From the NCBI RefSeq assembly GCF_002165625.1, contig NZ_NGNS01000021.1, positions 20,778-84,777 of the forward strand: a stretch of 64,000 nt of DNA, written 5' to 3'. Every line of letters begins with the position of its first letter. Position 1 is the first letter of the stretch. This document shows, piece after piece, positions 27,822 to 37,074 of this stretch. Source of the DNA: Neiella marina. Its GTDB lineage: Bacteria; Pseudomonadota; Gammaproteobacteria; Enterobacterales; Neiellaceae. The notes beneath the pieces are model-generated. The model searched no databases, was not told the DNA's origin, and saw nothing but the letters and a program-made list of their open reading frames with translations. A program made the translations under genes and the position numbers.

Positions 27822-27840
27822 AAGCGGCAATCTGCCGCTT
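27822..27840. terminator. Bidirectional terminator between methyltransferase and GntR gene
   Basis: An 8-bp stem AAGCGGCA / TGCCGCTT with a 3-nt loop, with an A-run before and a T-run after, so it can stop transcription from both convergent genes. Confidence 0.88.
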
Positions 27841-27859
27841 TTATCCTCAACAAAGGCGC

Positions 27860-28639
27860 TTAGCCCTTAGCATCTAGCTCATAATCTTGAGCAAAGAAAT
27901 AGTCGTCAAAGTCGGTGTCTCCATCAACGTGGTCGGCATTGGCGATTTTGAGCAATTCTTGCTTACTGTTTTCAATGTGATTCCAAACGGCCTCTCTTGC
28001 TTCTTCCGCCGAGCGTTTTTGCAGCGCCAGCAAGATCCGTTTGTGATCGGCAATCCACATTGCTTGCAAACGCTCTTCATGAAGAAACTGATGATTGAGC
28101 TCTTTCCATAGCGGATTTTGGGTTCGCACCGAACTCCACATTTCTGCAGCTTGATTAATCAGTACCCGATTCTGGGTTGATTCTGCAATCAATGAGTGGA
28201 ATTGCTGATCCAGCTCTTCAAACTTGGCGCTATCACCGTTCACTTCGCGCTCTTGAGCCTGAAGCACCTTTTTAAGCTCGCGAAGCTCGTTAAATTTGAT
28301 TTGGCTGGCTGCGAAAGCAGCAATACTACTTTCAATAATTTGTCGAGCTTGCAGCAACTCAAACGGGCCAATGTCACTTTTAGGCAATATCGAGCGGTGG
28401 TTTGCCAGCTCTGGCGAATTAATGAAATAAATCCCTGCGCCCTGACGAACATTCACCAAGCCCTTAAGTTCAAGCATAATAATGGCTTCGCGAATAGTCG
28501 CCCGACTGGTTTCAAAACGCTCGCTCAGCTCACGCTCAGACGGCAGCCGCTCGCCAGCTTTGAATACGCCCGAAAAGAGCATTTCTTCTATCTGCAGACC
28601 AATGTCGTAATAACGCCGTTTAGCATCTGGGCTATTCAT
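27860..28639 (-). CDS. GntR/FCD-family regulator, UxuR/ExuR-like; probable repressor of the agar-sugar locus
   Basis: A 259-residue two-domain regulator. Winged helix at about residues 10-75: AGERLPSERELSERFETSRA then TIREAIIMLELKGLVNVRQG and AGIYF, very like UxuR/ExuR. The C-terminal all-helical FCD ligand domain ends DHKRILLALQKRSAEEAREA. The ATG at 28639 has AAGG about 11 bases upstream and gives the MNSPDAKRRYYDIGLQIEEM start; a TTG at 28675 is in frame but lacks a ribosome site. Operators TTGGTNNACCAA occur around its own promoter and at four other promoters of the locus, matching the ExuR/UxuR core. The inducer is probably an intermediate of anhydrogalactose catabolism such as a keto-deoxy-sugar acid (inference). 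Confidence 0.9.
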   Translation of the reverse strand: MNSPDAKRRYYDIGLQIEEMLFSGVFKAGERLPSERELSERFETSRATIREAIIMLELKGLVNVRQGAGIYFINSPELANHRSILPKSDIGPFELLQARQIIESSIAAFAASQIKFNELRELKKVLQAQEREVNGDSAKFEELDQQFHSLIAESTQNRVLINQAAEMWSSVRTQNPLWKELNHQFLHEERLQAMWIADHKRILLALQKRSAEEAREAVWNHIENSKQELLKIANADHVDGDTDFDDYFFAQDYELDAKG

Positions 28640-28680
28640 TTGTTGTCGTACCTTCGTCTCTATATCAATGTGCAATTGGC

Positions 28681-28706
28681 AATTTGGTCAATCAATTTAC
28701 CAAATT
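28681..28706. promoter_or_regulatory. 26-bp dyad before the GntR gene
   Basis: AATTTGGT-N10-ACCAAATT, with perfect 8-base arms. The left arm overlaps an operator-like TTGGTCAATCAA at 28684-28695. The same arms with the same 10-base spacing recur at 41201-41226. Position 42 bases before the GntR ATG fits autoregulation. Confidence 0.6.
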
Positions 28707-28867
28707 ACCCGGCAACTCTGGTCCCGATACTACTCTTTTTGATTATTAAAATGTAGCAACTGACGGGACTTAGATCTCATTTTTTGGCCAACAAAGTTCA
28801 AAGATACATTTTGGTTGAACAGTAAAACTCTCTAAAAGCCTTATTTTTTCTACATTGATTGGATTGA

Positions 28868-28883
28868 TGTGATAATAATCACT
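28868..28883 (+). promoter_or_regulatory. CRP-like site before the aldehyde dehydrogenase gene
   Basis: TGTGATAATAATCACT matches the CRP consensus TGTGA-N6-TCACA at nine of ten positions. It lies directly upstream of the two locus operators of this promoter and would couple the anhydrogalactose dehydrogenase to carbon catabolite control. Confidence 0.6.
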
Positions 28884-28885
28884 TT

Positions 28886-28932
28886 AATGGTCAACCTATT
28901 TTAAGTATTATTGCCACAATTGGTTTACCTTT
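28886..28932. promoter_or_regulatory. Two UxuR/ExuR-like operators before the aldehyde dehydrogenase gene
   Basis: AATGGTCAACCTAT at 28886-28899 and ATTGGTTTACCTTT at 28919-28932, centres 33 bases apart (about three helical turns). They lie between the CRP-like site and the GAGGAAG ribosome site, where a repressor would block the promoter. Confidence 0.68.
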
Positions 28933-28963
28933 TAAGTTTCAACCTTGTTTTCGAGGAAGTTAA

Positions 28964-30412
28964 ATGAGCAAAATCACCCACAAAATGTACATTGATGGAC
29001 AATGGGCCGAATCAACAGATGGCCAGGCCATTACGGTTCTCAATCCGTCTAATGAACAAATCGTCGGATACGCCCCGCAAGGTACCCGAGAAGATGCGAA
29101 AGCCGCTCTGGCATCATCAGAGGCCGCGCAGGTTGAATGGGCACGTATGCCAGCGCAAAAACGTGCGGAATATGTCGCGGCATTAGCCAACAAACTCGAA
29201 GAGCAAGGCGAAGTATTCGCGCAAATGGTCACCGAAGAGCAAGGCAAACTGCTGACCGATGCTCGCGGAGAAGTAGCCGGTTCTGTGGGCTTCTTAAGGT
29301 ACGCCGCCGAATCCGCTCGCCGTATCGAAGGAGAGATCACCACCAGTGAAAACGCCGATGAACAAATCTGGATTCAGCGGGTACCTTTCGGTGTCACCGT
29401 CGGTTTATTGGCTTGGAACTACCCGCTGGCGTTAGCTGCGCGGAAATTAGGTAATGCTTTGGTCACCGGCAACTCAATGGTACTGATGCCACCTGCAGAT
29501 ACCCCTCTGACAGTTCTGGAGTTTGGCAAGTTAGTTGAAGAAGTTGGCATCCCCAAAGGTGTGGTCAACATTGTTTCTGGTTTAGGCGCCGAAGTTGGCG
29601 ACGAGCTGGTTCGCAATCCCATCACTAAGCTGGTCACTCTGACCGGTAGCTCCGAAGTCGGCTCTATTCTCTATCGCTCCGCCTCAGACAATATCACCGC
29701 ATTAAACCTTGAGTTGGGTGGCAAAGCACCTTTCATTGTGATGGACGATATCGATGTCGATGAAGTCGTTGAGTTGGCGGTGCAATCTGGTTTTGGCAAC
29801 TGCGGCCAAATCTGTACCTCGAATGAGCGCATGTACATCCATGAAGCGATCTATGACGAGTTCATGGTTAAATTCATCGATAAGGTAAAAGCCTTGAAAG
29901 TCGGTCTACCAACGGACGACACAGTCGATGTTGGTCCGAAAGTAAATGCCCGTGAAATCGAAAACCTCGAAGCTCACGTGGCGAAAGCCAAAGCAGCCGG
30001 TGCAACCATCGCTTGTGGCGGCGGCAAACCAGCTGGCGAGCTGTTTAAGCAAGGCTACTGGTTTGAGCCAACGGTGATCACCGATGTCACCAATGATATG
30101 GCAATCATGAAAGAAGAAGTGTTTGGCCCAATCGTGGCGGCAATGCCGGTCACTGGTTTGGAGCAAGCGCTGGCATTTGCCAATGATATCGACCTCGGCC
30201 TGTCGGGTTACATCTACAGCAAAGACGTTCGCACCATCATGAAAGCGGTCAATGAATTGGAAGTAGGCGAAATATATGTCAATCGCCCCAATGGAGAGCT
30301 ACTTAACGGCTTCCACACTGGCTTTAAGCGCAGTGGTATCGGCGGTGAAGACGGCAAGTATGGTCTCGAAGGATACTTGCAGAAGAAAACCGTGTACTTC
30401 AACTATGGCTAA
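28964..30412 (+). CDS. 3,6-anhydro-L-galactose dehydrogenase (aldehyde dehydrogenase family)
   Basis: A 482-residue NAD(P)-dependent aldehyde dehydrogenase of the AldA (lactaldehyde dehydrogenase) branch. Motifs: GLLAWNYPLALAARKLGNAL (catalytic Asn), VTLTGSSEVGSILY (nucleotide site), NLELGGKAPFIVM (catalytic Glu), GNCGQICTSNERMYIH (nucleophile Cys) and EEVFGPIVAAMPV. It oxidises the aldehyde of 3,6-anhydro-L-galactose to the aldonate, the first committed step of that pathway; the characterised Vibrio enzyme belongs to this branch. Specificity is inferred from the adjoining GH117, cycloisomerase and regulator. The ATG follows a good GAGGAAG. Single-gene unit with a terminator after it, two locus operators and a CRP-like site before it. 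Confidence 0.87.
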   Translation: MSKITHKMYIDGQWAESTDGQAITVLNPSNEQIVGYAPQGTREDAKAALASSEAAQVEWARMPAQKRAEYVAALANKLEEQGEVFAQMVTEEQGKLLTDARGEVAGSVGFLRYAAESARRIEGEITTSENADEQIWIQRVPFGVTVGLLAWNYPLALAARKLGNALVTGNSMVLMPPADTPLTVLEFGKLVEEVGIPKGVVNIVSGLGAEVGDELVRNPITKLVTLTGSSEVGSILYRSASDNITALNLELGGKAPFIVMDDIDVDEVVELAVQSGFGNCGQICTSNERMYIHEAIYDEFMVKFIDKVKALKVGLPTDDTVDVGPKVNAREIENLEAHVAKAKAAGATIACGGGKPAGELFKQGYWFEPTVITDVTNDMAIMKEEVFGPIVAAMPVTGLEQALAFANDIDLGLSGYIYSKDVRTIMKAVNELEVGEIYVNRPNGELLNGFHTGFKRSGIGGEDGKYGLEGYLQKKTVYFNYG

Positions 30413-30460
30413 GTTTTAACACCACCCCACCCTTGTTAGAAATACCCCGATTGTGGTTTC

Positions 30461-30491
30461 GCCCTGGTTCCCCTCTGCCAGGGCTTTTTTT
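30461..30491 (+). terminator. Terminator of the aldehyde dehydrogenase gene
   Basis: GCCCTGG, a 10-nt loop, CCAGGGC, then eight T. Canonical, about 50 bases after the stop. Confidence 0.88.
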
Positions 30492-30514
30492 GTTTATTAC
30501 ATTAATCAACGCAA

Positions 30515-30540
30515 AAAGGGCGCCACAACGGGCGCCCTTT
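30515..30540 (-). terminator. Terminator of the GH2 gene
   Basis: A 10-bp stem AAAGGGCGCC / GGCGCCCTTT with a 6-nt loop. On the minus strand it is followed by further T, 25 bases after the GH2 stop. Confidence 0.82.
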
Positions 30541-30565
30541 GACAATTTGATTTCTCAAGTAGAGG

Positions 30566-33031
30566 TTATGAAAGTGTCACCGTTTGACTCAAACCATTGT
30601 CGGATTGGATGGTAACCGTTGCGTCTTTATCCAATGCCAACAATCGAATCAACACCAGCGCTCTGCCGTCGGCAGTTTCAATGAGGTTGTTTTGGAATGG
30701 TTGCACACTAGCAGGAGCTCCGTTGTCGACGCCAACCAATTGAGCCGCATCATTGGTTGCAATGCTAAATGTGGTTTCCTGATGACACACGGGCTGGCCT
30801 TGGCCGTCGACTAAGTCGATGATCAAGTGGCGTACTTGCTGGTCTTGGTAGTTGGCGTCGCTATCACAGGTCTGAATTCGAATATCAGAAGCGATGCCCG
30901 TCGATTTCAATACTTGCTCAGTGACCACCTTGCCACCGGTTCGGCCAATGGCTTTCAGTTCACCTTGCTCATAAGGTACCGCCCATTTGAGAATACGGTC
31001 ATCTTGTGCCGCTAGCTGACGACTGCCCAAGCTCATGCCGTTGAGCAACAATTCCATTTCATCACAGTTGGTAAACCCTTGAATCAAGATGGTCTGATTG
31101 CTGGCATAGTTCCAATGGCGATTGAGTTTTGGCCAGATCCAAACCTTAGTTTTCCAAGCATCGGCATCTTTTTCGCGCGCCGAGAAATCACTCAAATCTG
31201 CGGCATAGTTTTCCTCATCAAGCACCTGAGTTTCGATATGGACCATTGGTTGCTCTGTCCATAACGTTTTATACAGGTAATAAGGGGCTCGGCCGAATCC
31301 TGCAGTATCAAGTAAACCGGCAGCTAATGCTTTAGTTGGCCACTGCTCGTTCACTTCTCCCATGTAATCGATGCCGGTCCAGAGGAACACCCCGGACACA
31401 TGAGGGCGGTCCATCACCGCTTTCCATTCGTGCCATTGTGGCAAGCTTTCGTTGCCAATGATCGGTAGATGAGGGTGATGTTGATGACCATAGTCAAAAA
31501 CGACCTGACGATAGCTAAAGCCAATCACATCAAGTGCATCGGCATAGCCGGACTCATAACTAGCCGATGGCAAGATGCAGTTGGCCGTTACTGGACGGGT
31601 TTCATCAAGCTGCTTGGTCCACTTCGCCAGCTTTTGTGCCGTTTCGCCGATGTCATAGTCGTGGGCAGGCAGCTCCTTGAGCTTGCTAACAATTTCCTCT
31701 CTCGAGTTGGGTGGCAAACTCCAGAAATAATTGCCGCTCCAATCGACATCAAAGAAACCGGTAGCATCGACATTTCGCGGATAAGTCCACTCAATCTCGT
31801 TGCCAATGCTCCACATAAAGATCGACGGGTGGTTGCGATGACATAACAGTGAACTGCGCAGATCCTGTTCAGCATTGTCCTGAAAATAATCAGCGTAGCC
31901 GCGCGAGACATAGTCATCGTGCTGCTCATTCATGTTTTTGCGCTTGTCTTTCGGAAAGTCCCACTCATCAAAGAACTCATCTTGCACCAAGATGCCCAGT
32001 TCATCACAAAGTGTCAGTAGCCGATCGGATGCCGGGTTATGGGCAATTCGAATGGCATTCATGCCACCTGCTTTTAAAATATTGAGGCGACGAGCCCATA
32101 CCGCATCGGGGATTGCAGCACCAACCAAACCTGCATCATGATGTAAGCAAACGCCTTTGATTTTTTGCGCTACACCATTCAAATAAAAACCTGTTTCGGG
32201 GCAGAAATGAATGTCTCTAATGCCGAACACAGTTTCGAACTGATCAATACACTGACCATCAGCTATCAGCTTGGTTTTGCCAACATAGAGATTTGCCTGT
32301 TCGGTTGACCACAAGCTTGGATTTGGCAGAGATAGTTGCAGATCAAATCCTTGTTGCTGAGCACCAGCCGCCAATGTCAGCGGTTGACTGAGCGACGCCA
32401 CAGCACGAGAAGTGGCCTTCTCAACCACTTCAAACTGAACGTCTACATTGACCGAGCTGCGACGATTGTTATTCAGTTGCAGCTCATGGACTATGGTGGC
32501 CGATTGCTGACTAATGTCCTTGCAATGAATAAAGTTACCCCAAACCGGGACATGGACATCAGATAGCACCACCAGCTTCACATCACGGTAGATGCCAGAG
32601 CCAGTGTACCAACGGCTGTCTGCGATTCGAGTGCGGTCGACTCGAACCAATAATTCATTGCCATCGATCTTAACCTGCTCAGTGATATCGACAACGAATG
32701 GGGCATAGCCACTGATTTGCGTTGCCACCACTGTGCCGTTCAAGCGCACTTCTGAATGGTTATAGACACCGTCAAATACTAAAAATGCGCGCTGACTCGA
32801 CTTCAAACCAACGATTTCAAAGTGTTTTTGATACCAACCGACTCCACCCGGAAGATAGCCGGTACAACCTTCTAAATCAGGCGAAAAAGGATGCTCAACG
32901 CTCCAATCGTGGGGCAACATGACGTTCCGCCAGTCGGCATCAGTCGGTTGTTCGGCCAATTGGAATTGCCAATTGGAATTAAAGCAATGTTCCTCGCGAC
33001 AGCTAGCAACGGTGTATTGAGCGTGAGACAT
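30566..33031 (-). CDS. GH2 beta-galactosidase, probably acting on agaro-oligosaccharides
   Basis: An 821-residue glycoside hydrolase family 2 enzyme without signal peptide, so cytoplasmic. Order: sugar-binding jelly roll (residues about 15-190; LPHDWSVEHPFSPD, YQKHFEI), immunoglobulin-like domain, then the TIM barrel with the region GVCLHHDAGLVGAAIPD, IRIAHNPASDRLL, the acid/base Glu in MWSIGNEIEW and the likely nucleophile in PIIGNESLPQ. VFLWTGIDYMGE follows. C-terminal beta domains complete it. I used the ATG at 33031, preceded by GAGG; a longer frame begins at 33055. It follows the GH117 gene on the same strand behind a hairpin. GH2 enzymes of agar degraders remove terminal galactose from agaro-oligosaccharides; lactose-type activity cannot be excluded. 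Confidence 0.88.
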   Translation of the reverse strand: MSHAQYTVASCREEHCFNSNWQFQLAEQPTDADWRNVMLPHDWSVEHPFSPDLEGCTGYLPGGVGWYQKHFEIVGLKSSQRAFLVFDGVYNHSEVRLNGTVVATQISGYAPFVVDITEQVKIDGNELLVRVDRTRIADSRWYTGSGIYRDVKLVVLSDVHVPVWGNFIHCKDISQQSATIVHELQLNNNRRSSVNVDVQFEVVEKATSRAVASLSQPLTLAAGAQQQGFDLQLSLPNPSLWSTEQANLYVGKTKLIADGQCIDQFETVFGIRDIHFCPETGFYLNGVAQKIKGVCLHHDAGLVGAAIPDAVWARRLNILKAGGMNAIRIAHNPASDRLLTLCDELGILVQDEFFDEWDFPKDKRKNMNEQHDDYVSRGYADYFQDNAEQDLRSSLLCHRNHPSIFMWSIGNEIEWTYPRNVDATGFFDVDWSGNYFWSLPPNSREEIVSKLKELPAHDYDIGETAQKLAKWTKQLDETRPVTANCILPSASYESGYADALDVIGFSYRQVVFDYGHQHHPHLPIIGNESLPQWHEWKAVMDRPHVSGVFLWTGIDYMGEVNEQWPTKALAAGLLDTAGFGRAPYYLYKTLWTEQPMVHIETQVLDEENYAADLSDFSAREKDADAWKTKVWIWPKLNRHWNYASNQTILIQGFTNCDEMELLLNGMSLGSRQLAAQDDRILKWAVPYEQGELKAIGRTGGKVVTEQVLKSTGIASDIRIQTCDSDANYQDQQVRHLIIDLVDGQGQPVCHQETTFSIATNDAAQLVGVDNGAPASVQPFQNNLIETADGRALVLIRLLALDKDATVTIQSDNGLSQTVTLS

Positions 33032-33092
33032 GGCATCCTCAAAAATCAGCGACAAAAATCAAGCGCGCAGTTCTAGCCCAGCAACAGCGCAC

Positions 33093-33128
33093 AAAGCCAA
33101 GCCGCATTTATGTTTCGGGCTTGGCTTT
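33093..33128 (-). terminator. Hairpin between GH117 and GH2 genes
   Basis: An 11-bp perfect stem AAAGCCAAGCC / GGCTTGGCTTT with a 14-nt loop, followed on the minus strand by TTTGTGCG. The T-run is short, so partial read-through into GH2 is likely. No separate operator was seen before GH2. Confidence 0.65.
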
Positions 33129-33151
33129 CGGCATTCAATTCAGCGAACAAC

Positions 33152-34237
33152 CTAGTTGGTATTTTGGTAGGTATCGAAACCCAGGATCTGACGCTTCACC
33201 TTGTAACGACAGATAAAGTTCCAGTTCCAAGACGGATCGTACTTGTGGCATAGACCCCATTCGAGCCCTGGCGTTTGTGGCTCTTGGTTATCGTTAGGGC
33301 GGAAAATCCCCAGAGCCTCAGGAGCACCTTTGATGTGGGATTTGATCTCAAAGTTGATGCCGTCTGGCGCCCACTGAACCGTATTCTTTTCTGGTCCATC
33401 TGTGGTTATCAACGAGGCAATACCGCCAGCATGGTGCCATACCGCGACTTCGTGACCACTGTTTGAAATAGGGTTGTACTCACTTTTGGTGTAAGGCCCA
33501 AGAATGTTGTCAGCAATGGCAACGCCGTGCTTAATTTCTCGACCACCAAAGTTCATGCCTTCCCCCATGGTTTCACCCTTGTAATAGAGGTAAAACTTGT
33601 CGTTGAAAAACATCAAACACGGATCGTGAACCTTGTGACTATCGAAGCTACCTTTTGATTTCACCGCGAAGCGATTGTCTTGCTCACCATGCCACTCGCC
33701 ATCTTTCTCAGGGCTTAGAATTGGCGCATCAGATTTGTTCCAAGGACCAAATGGTGAATCAGCCCAAGCAATGGCAATCTCTTCATATTGACGGTTGGTG
33801 TAAGGCGTTGTCACCGTCTGATAAACCAAGTAGAACTTGCCGTCGTGGGCCAGCGCTTCGGGCGTAAAGACGGCGCGATCATCAAAGCGACCGGCTTCTC
33901 CGCGGGCAATCGCAACGCCTTGCTCTTTCCAAGTTTCACCATCTTCTGAAGTGGCGTGCCAAACTTCGGTCAAATCCCAAGGGAACACCTTGTCCTCTGG
34001 ATTATCAGAACTAAAGCCAACCGTCTCACCTTCGCCTTTGGTGTACCAAACGTGGTAGACACCATCGACTTCCAATACTGCTGATGGATCACGACGAATC
34101 ACACCTTCTTCATAGGCGAAGTCGCCTTTTAGTTCTTCAACGCCAAACTCAATGAACCATTCTGGGCCAGTTGAGTCATAGCCACGTTCAATGGCGCGCT
34201 TAGAAGCCAAGCTCAGCTTTTTGTTCGTCGTTTGCAT
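33152..34237 (-). CDS. GH117 alpha-1,3-(3,6-anhydro)-L-galactosidase (neoagarobiose hydrolase)
   Basis: A 361-residue five-bladed beta-propeller hydrolase that releases 3,6-anhydro-L-galactose from the non-reducing end of neoagaro-oligosaccharides. The N-terminal [20 protein letters not shown] and [20 protein letters not shown] are characteristic of GH117; the DPSAV Asp is the propeller's conserved acid. [48 protein letters not shown] and [13 protein letters not shown] are blade motifs shared with GH43-like folds. No signal peptide, hence cytoplasmic. I chose the ATG at 34237 for its GAGG site; an ATG five codons upstream lacks one. Promoter region carries operator AAAGGTCAACCAAT. It feeds galactose to galKTE and anhydrogalactose to the dehydrogenase. 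Confidence 0.93.
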   Translation of the reverse strand: MQTTNKKLSLASKRAIERGYDSTGPEWFIEFGVEELKGDFAYEEGVIRRDPSAVLEVDGVYHVWYTKGEGETVGFSSDNPEDKVFPWDLTEVWHATSEDGETWKEQGVAIARGEAGRFDDRAVFTPEALAHDGKFYLVYQTVTTPYTNRQYEEIAIAWADSPFGPWNKSDAPILSPEKDGEWHGEQDNRFAVKSKGSFDSHKVHDPCLMFFNDKFYLYYKGETMGEGMNFGGREIKHGVAIADNILGPYTKSEYNPISNSGHEVAVWHHAGGIASLITTDGPEKNTVQWAPDGINFEIKSHIKGAPEALGIFRPNDNQEPQTPGLEWGLCHKYDPSWNWNFICRYKVKRQILGFDTYQNTN

Positions 34238-34275
34238 GGTTACCTCGTTCATAATTTGATGAGTGCTACCTAACT

Positions 34276-34581
34276 AAAGGTCAACCAATAATTCAATTGG
34301 TATAGCTAATTGCCGCCAAGTCTACTCTTTTTAATTCCGATAGAAAAGTGACGAGATGCACGTTTATCGCCGCAACACCAATAAAATTGCGATAAAAAGG
34401 ACAAAAACCAACATCAACAAGACTAAAAAAAACCCAAACATTGTTAACAAAATAACCTTTAAAAGCAGTACTATCTGGCTCTTGATGGTGTCAATCGAAG
34501 CAATATGTTAGCTACATCACTTACAATTGGTTGACAAATATGTATAGTCTCTCCAACTTTTCAGCTTATTGGTTTACCAGC
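34276..34581. promoter_or_regulatory. Three UxuR/ExuR-like operators between GH117 and the LacY-type transporter
   Basis: AAAGGTCAACCAAT at 34276-34289 lies near the GH117 start. ATTGGTTGACAAAT at 34526-34539 and ATTGGTTTACCAGC at 34568-34581 lie before the transporter, centres 42 bases apart (four helical turns). The 236 bases between the two groups are AT-rich and hold no gene. The arrangement predicts joint repression of disaccharide uptake and cleavage. Confidence 0.7.
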
Positions 34582-34626
34582 GCTCTTCGCTTTTGACAGT
34601 GAAGCGCTGCGAATAGGAGTCGCTAG

Positions 34627-35904
34627 ATGAGCGTCGATTCAAACAAAGTAGCCATGGGCAAAGCTTGCCTGATGTACTTTTTCTATAACTTCTTTTGGTC
34701 CTTGACCTCGGGTTCGTTGTTCGCAGTTTGGTTAGATGATCGCGTTGGCATCGATGGCGCTCAAATTGGCATCTTATTTGGTTTTCAAACTGGGTTAGCA
34801 ATTCTGTTTAAGCCGTTCTTTGGTTACATTCTCGATAAACTCGGCTTGAAAAAGCACCTAATTTACTTCATCGCTTTAAGTGCCTTGATGATTGGGCCTT
34901 TTTATCTCTACGTATATGCCCCGTTACTCGCCAATGATTCAACCTTTATCTACGGCGTCATTATTGGCTCTCTATACTTGGGGATGCTGTTCCAAGCAGG
35001 CAGTGGCGTCGTTGCTTCTTACTGTGATCGCTTTGCTCGCTGCCACGGCTTCGACTTTGGCTTGGTTAATGGCTTTGGTATCGCCTCTTGGGGGGTATCC
35101 GCTCTGCTTGCGGGTGTGCTGTACAACGTCAATCCGGATTTGATGTTCTACGCTGCCTCCGTATCCGCTTTCATCATGCTCGCGTTTTGTTGGAGCCTCA
35201 AGGTCAGCCACCTTGATGACGTTGAGAACGAGGTTCTTTCGCAGGAAAAGATCGCTCCCAAAGACGTCATCAAGCTGGCTAAAAATCCAAAGATGTGGGC
35301 CTTTATGACCTATGCAGCGACGATTTCAGTGGTGTTTTGGACATCGACAACCCAGTTTACTCGCTACTTTATTAGCTTCTTTGAAACCCAAGAAGCGGGC
35401 ATCGCATTTAGTTCAACCATGGACGGCATTTGTTCAGTATTTTTGTTCTTTGTCAGCGCCAGTGTGCCATTTCTAATCAACCGCATTGGCGCCAAAGGCA
35501 GTCTAATTGTCACTGCTGCGGGCATTACCTCATTTATGTTTATGATGGGTATTGCAGGTCTAGGGGAGCAAAACTTGTATTTGGCGATTGCCGGTAAATT
35601 GTTGTTTGGCGTGGCCAACCCGCTGCTCATGGTTTCGGTGTTTGCTTATGTTGCCGAGCAGTTTGATAAGAAAGTCAATTCATTCACTTACATGTTCGGC
35701 TTTCAGGTGGTGAATAACTTGTTTACTGCCATTGCATCGCCAGTAATGGGCAATATGTATGATGTCCATGGCTTCGCAATGAGTTACATCTATTTTGGCC
35801 TGTTTTCGCTAGCAGCGACATTGGTCGCTTGCTTTACCTTGAGCTCAAAAAGCAAGGCGGTAGAGCCTGAACCGGAACAACAACCCGAGACCGCTGCGGC
35901 CTAA
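34627..35904 (+). CDS. LacY-type oligosaccharide:H+ symporter (MFS)
   Basis: A 425-residue, 12-helix carrier of the oligosaccharide:H+ symporter family. MYFFYNFFWSLTSGSLFAVW matches the LacY TM1, and IGILFGFQTGLAILFKPFFG plus DKLGLKKHLIYF match the TM2 and loop 2-3 region. VISCDR-like ASYCDRFARCHGFDFG corresponds to the LacY helix-4/5 segment with Glu126/Arg144-type residues, and EAGIAFSSTMDGICSVFLF lies in the second half. The likely cargo is neoagarobiose or related galactosides, since GH117 and GH2 are intracellular and transcribed divergently from it. Two locus operators precede it. A 12-bp hairpin follows the stop. Confidence 0.9.
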   Translation: MSVDSNKVAMGKACLMYFFYNFFWSLTSGSLFAVWLDDRVGIDGAQIGILFGFQTGLAILFKPFFGYILDKLGLKKHLIYFIALSALMIGPFYLYVYAPLLANDSTFIYGVIIGSLYLGMLFQAGSGVVASYCDRFARCHGFDFGLVNGFGIASWGVSALLAGVLYNVNPDLMFYAASVSAFIMLAFCWSLKVSHLDDVENEVLSQEKIAPKDVIKLAKNPKMWAFMTYAATISVVFWTSTTQFTRYFISFFETQEAGIAFSSTMDGICSVFLFFVSASVPFLINRIGAKGSLIVTAAGITSFMFMMGIAGLGEQNLYLAIAGKLLFGVANPLLMVSVFAYVAEQFDKKVNSFTYMFGFQVVNNLFTAIASPVMGNMYDVHGFAMSYIYFGLFSLAATLVACFTLSSKSKAVEPEPEQQPETAAA

Positions 35905-35934
35905 TCACTAGCCCCCCAGTATCTTTCCAAAGCA

Positions 35935-35964
35935 CCTCTCGTTGCCTTTTCTGGTAGCGAGAGG
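35935..35964 (+). terminator. Hairpin after the LacY-type transporter
   Basis: A 12-bp stem with two G-T wobbles, CCTCTCGTTGCC / GGTAGCGAGAGG, loop of 6. No T-run, so a weak terminator or mRNA-stabilising end. The rest of the gap to 36209 holds no gene I can support, only the GGGGAG ribosome site of the next gene. Confidence 0.5.
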
Positions 35965-36209
35965 TTGTTGATCTATTTGCCCTCATTTGTTTCTTGATCA
36001 AGGTAGCAAAAACTACTCTACCCACTTCAATCACAAACTGTCGATTGTTAACATTATGCAATATTAAAGTTAGATTTACGTTGTTCCCAGGGACGGGACT
36101 GCGGCAAAGCGCTGCAAAAATCGCTTTGCCAGTCATGGAGGGCATCGAAGCACTCGCTTGTTAAGCAGTGCCAGAACTGATAATCCACCGCTCTGGGGAG
36201 TTATATTGC

Positions 36210-37064
36210 ATGACTATTAAAAATTATTTTGCACTTCTGGTTATGGCGTTATTTAGCTTGGCAACGCATGCCAACAGTAACGTCACAACCCCAATAATCC
36301 TTGGAGAGCGCGATCAATTGGTCGTCGATCTAATGAAGCTGGCATTCGACAAAGCCAATTACTCCTATGAAATGAACGCTGCCAATGAATGGTTAAGCGT
36401 TAATCGCCTAAAAGAAGAGGTGAAGCATGGCAACATGAGTGTTATGTGGGCTGGTGCCAGTAATGAGCTGCAGGGCGAATTAGAGGCAGTAAAAATTCCC
36501 TTGTTCAAAGGATTAGCGGGATACCGACTATTTGTCATCGAAAAAAATGCTCAACACCGCTTTAACGGCATTAACAACCTCAATCAGCTAAAGCAACTCA
36601 CAGCCGGTTTGGGTCGCTTCTGGGGAGATACGCAAATTCTCGAAACAGCAGGGCTAGAAGTCGTTAAACCAGTCAAAGCAGAGAGCCTGTTTTACATGGT
36701 CGATGGTGGCCGCTTTGATTACTTACCCCTAGCGATGCACGAAATCTGGGAGGTGGTTGAAACCCACAATGACCTCAACCTAGCCGTAGAAAATGGCGTC
36801 GTTCTGCAATACCCAATGGCGATGTACCTGTACGTCGACAAAAACAATCCAGAGCTGCATCGAGCGTTGGAAAGAGGCTTAGAAACGGCCATTGCCGATG
36901 GTAGTTTCGATGAAATGTTCTACGGCTCCAAGGTCATCTCAAGTGCCATGGCGCTAGCCCAAATCGATCGCCGCAACATTATTCGTATCGATAACCACTC
37001 GCTACCAGCCGATACGCCGCTGTCGCGCAAGGAGTTATGGCTCGACCCACAGCGAAAGCTTTAA
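36210..37064 (+). CDS. Periplasmic solute-binding-like protein (SBP family 3 fold)
   Basis: A 284-residue protein with signal peptide (SLATHANS, about residue 24) and a two-lobe binding-protein pattern: ERDQLVVDLMKLAFDKANYS, MWAGASNELQGELEAVKIPL, LAGYRLFVIEKNAQHRF, FDYLPLAMHEIWEV and ALERGLETAIADGSFDEMF. It resembles the stand-alone amino-acid-type binding proteins of marine Gammaproteobacteria that have no ABC genes next to them. I chose the ATG at 36210 because GGGGAG stands nine bases upstream; the frame is open to 36168. Single gene with its own terminator. Ligand unknown; it may be unrelated to the sugar locus around it, as no locus operator precedes it. Confidence 0.75.
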   Translation: MTIKNYFALLVMALFSLATHANSNVTTPIILGERDQLVVDLMKLAFDKANYSYEMNAANEWLSVNRLKEEVKHGNMSVMWAGASNELQGELEAVKIPLFKGLAGYRLFVIEKNAQHRFNGINNLNQLKQLTAGLGRFWGDTQILETAGLEVVKPVKAESLFYMVDGGRFDYLPLAMHEIWEVVETHNDLNLAVENGVVLQYPMAMYLYVDKNNPELHRALERGLETAIADGSFDEMFYGSKVISSAMALAQIDRRNIIRIDNHSLPADTPLSRKELWLDPQRKL

Positions 37065-37074
37065 ATCATCGCTT

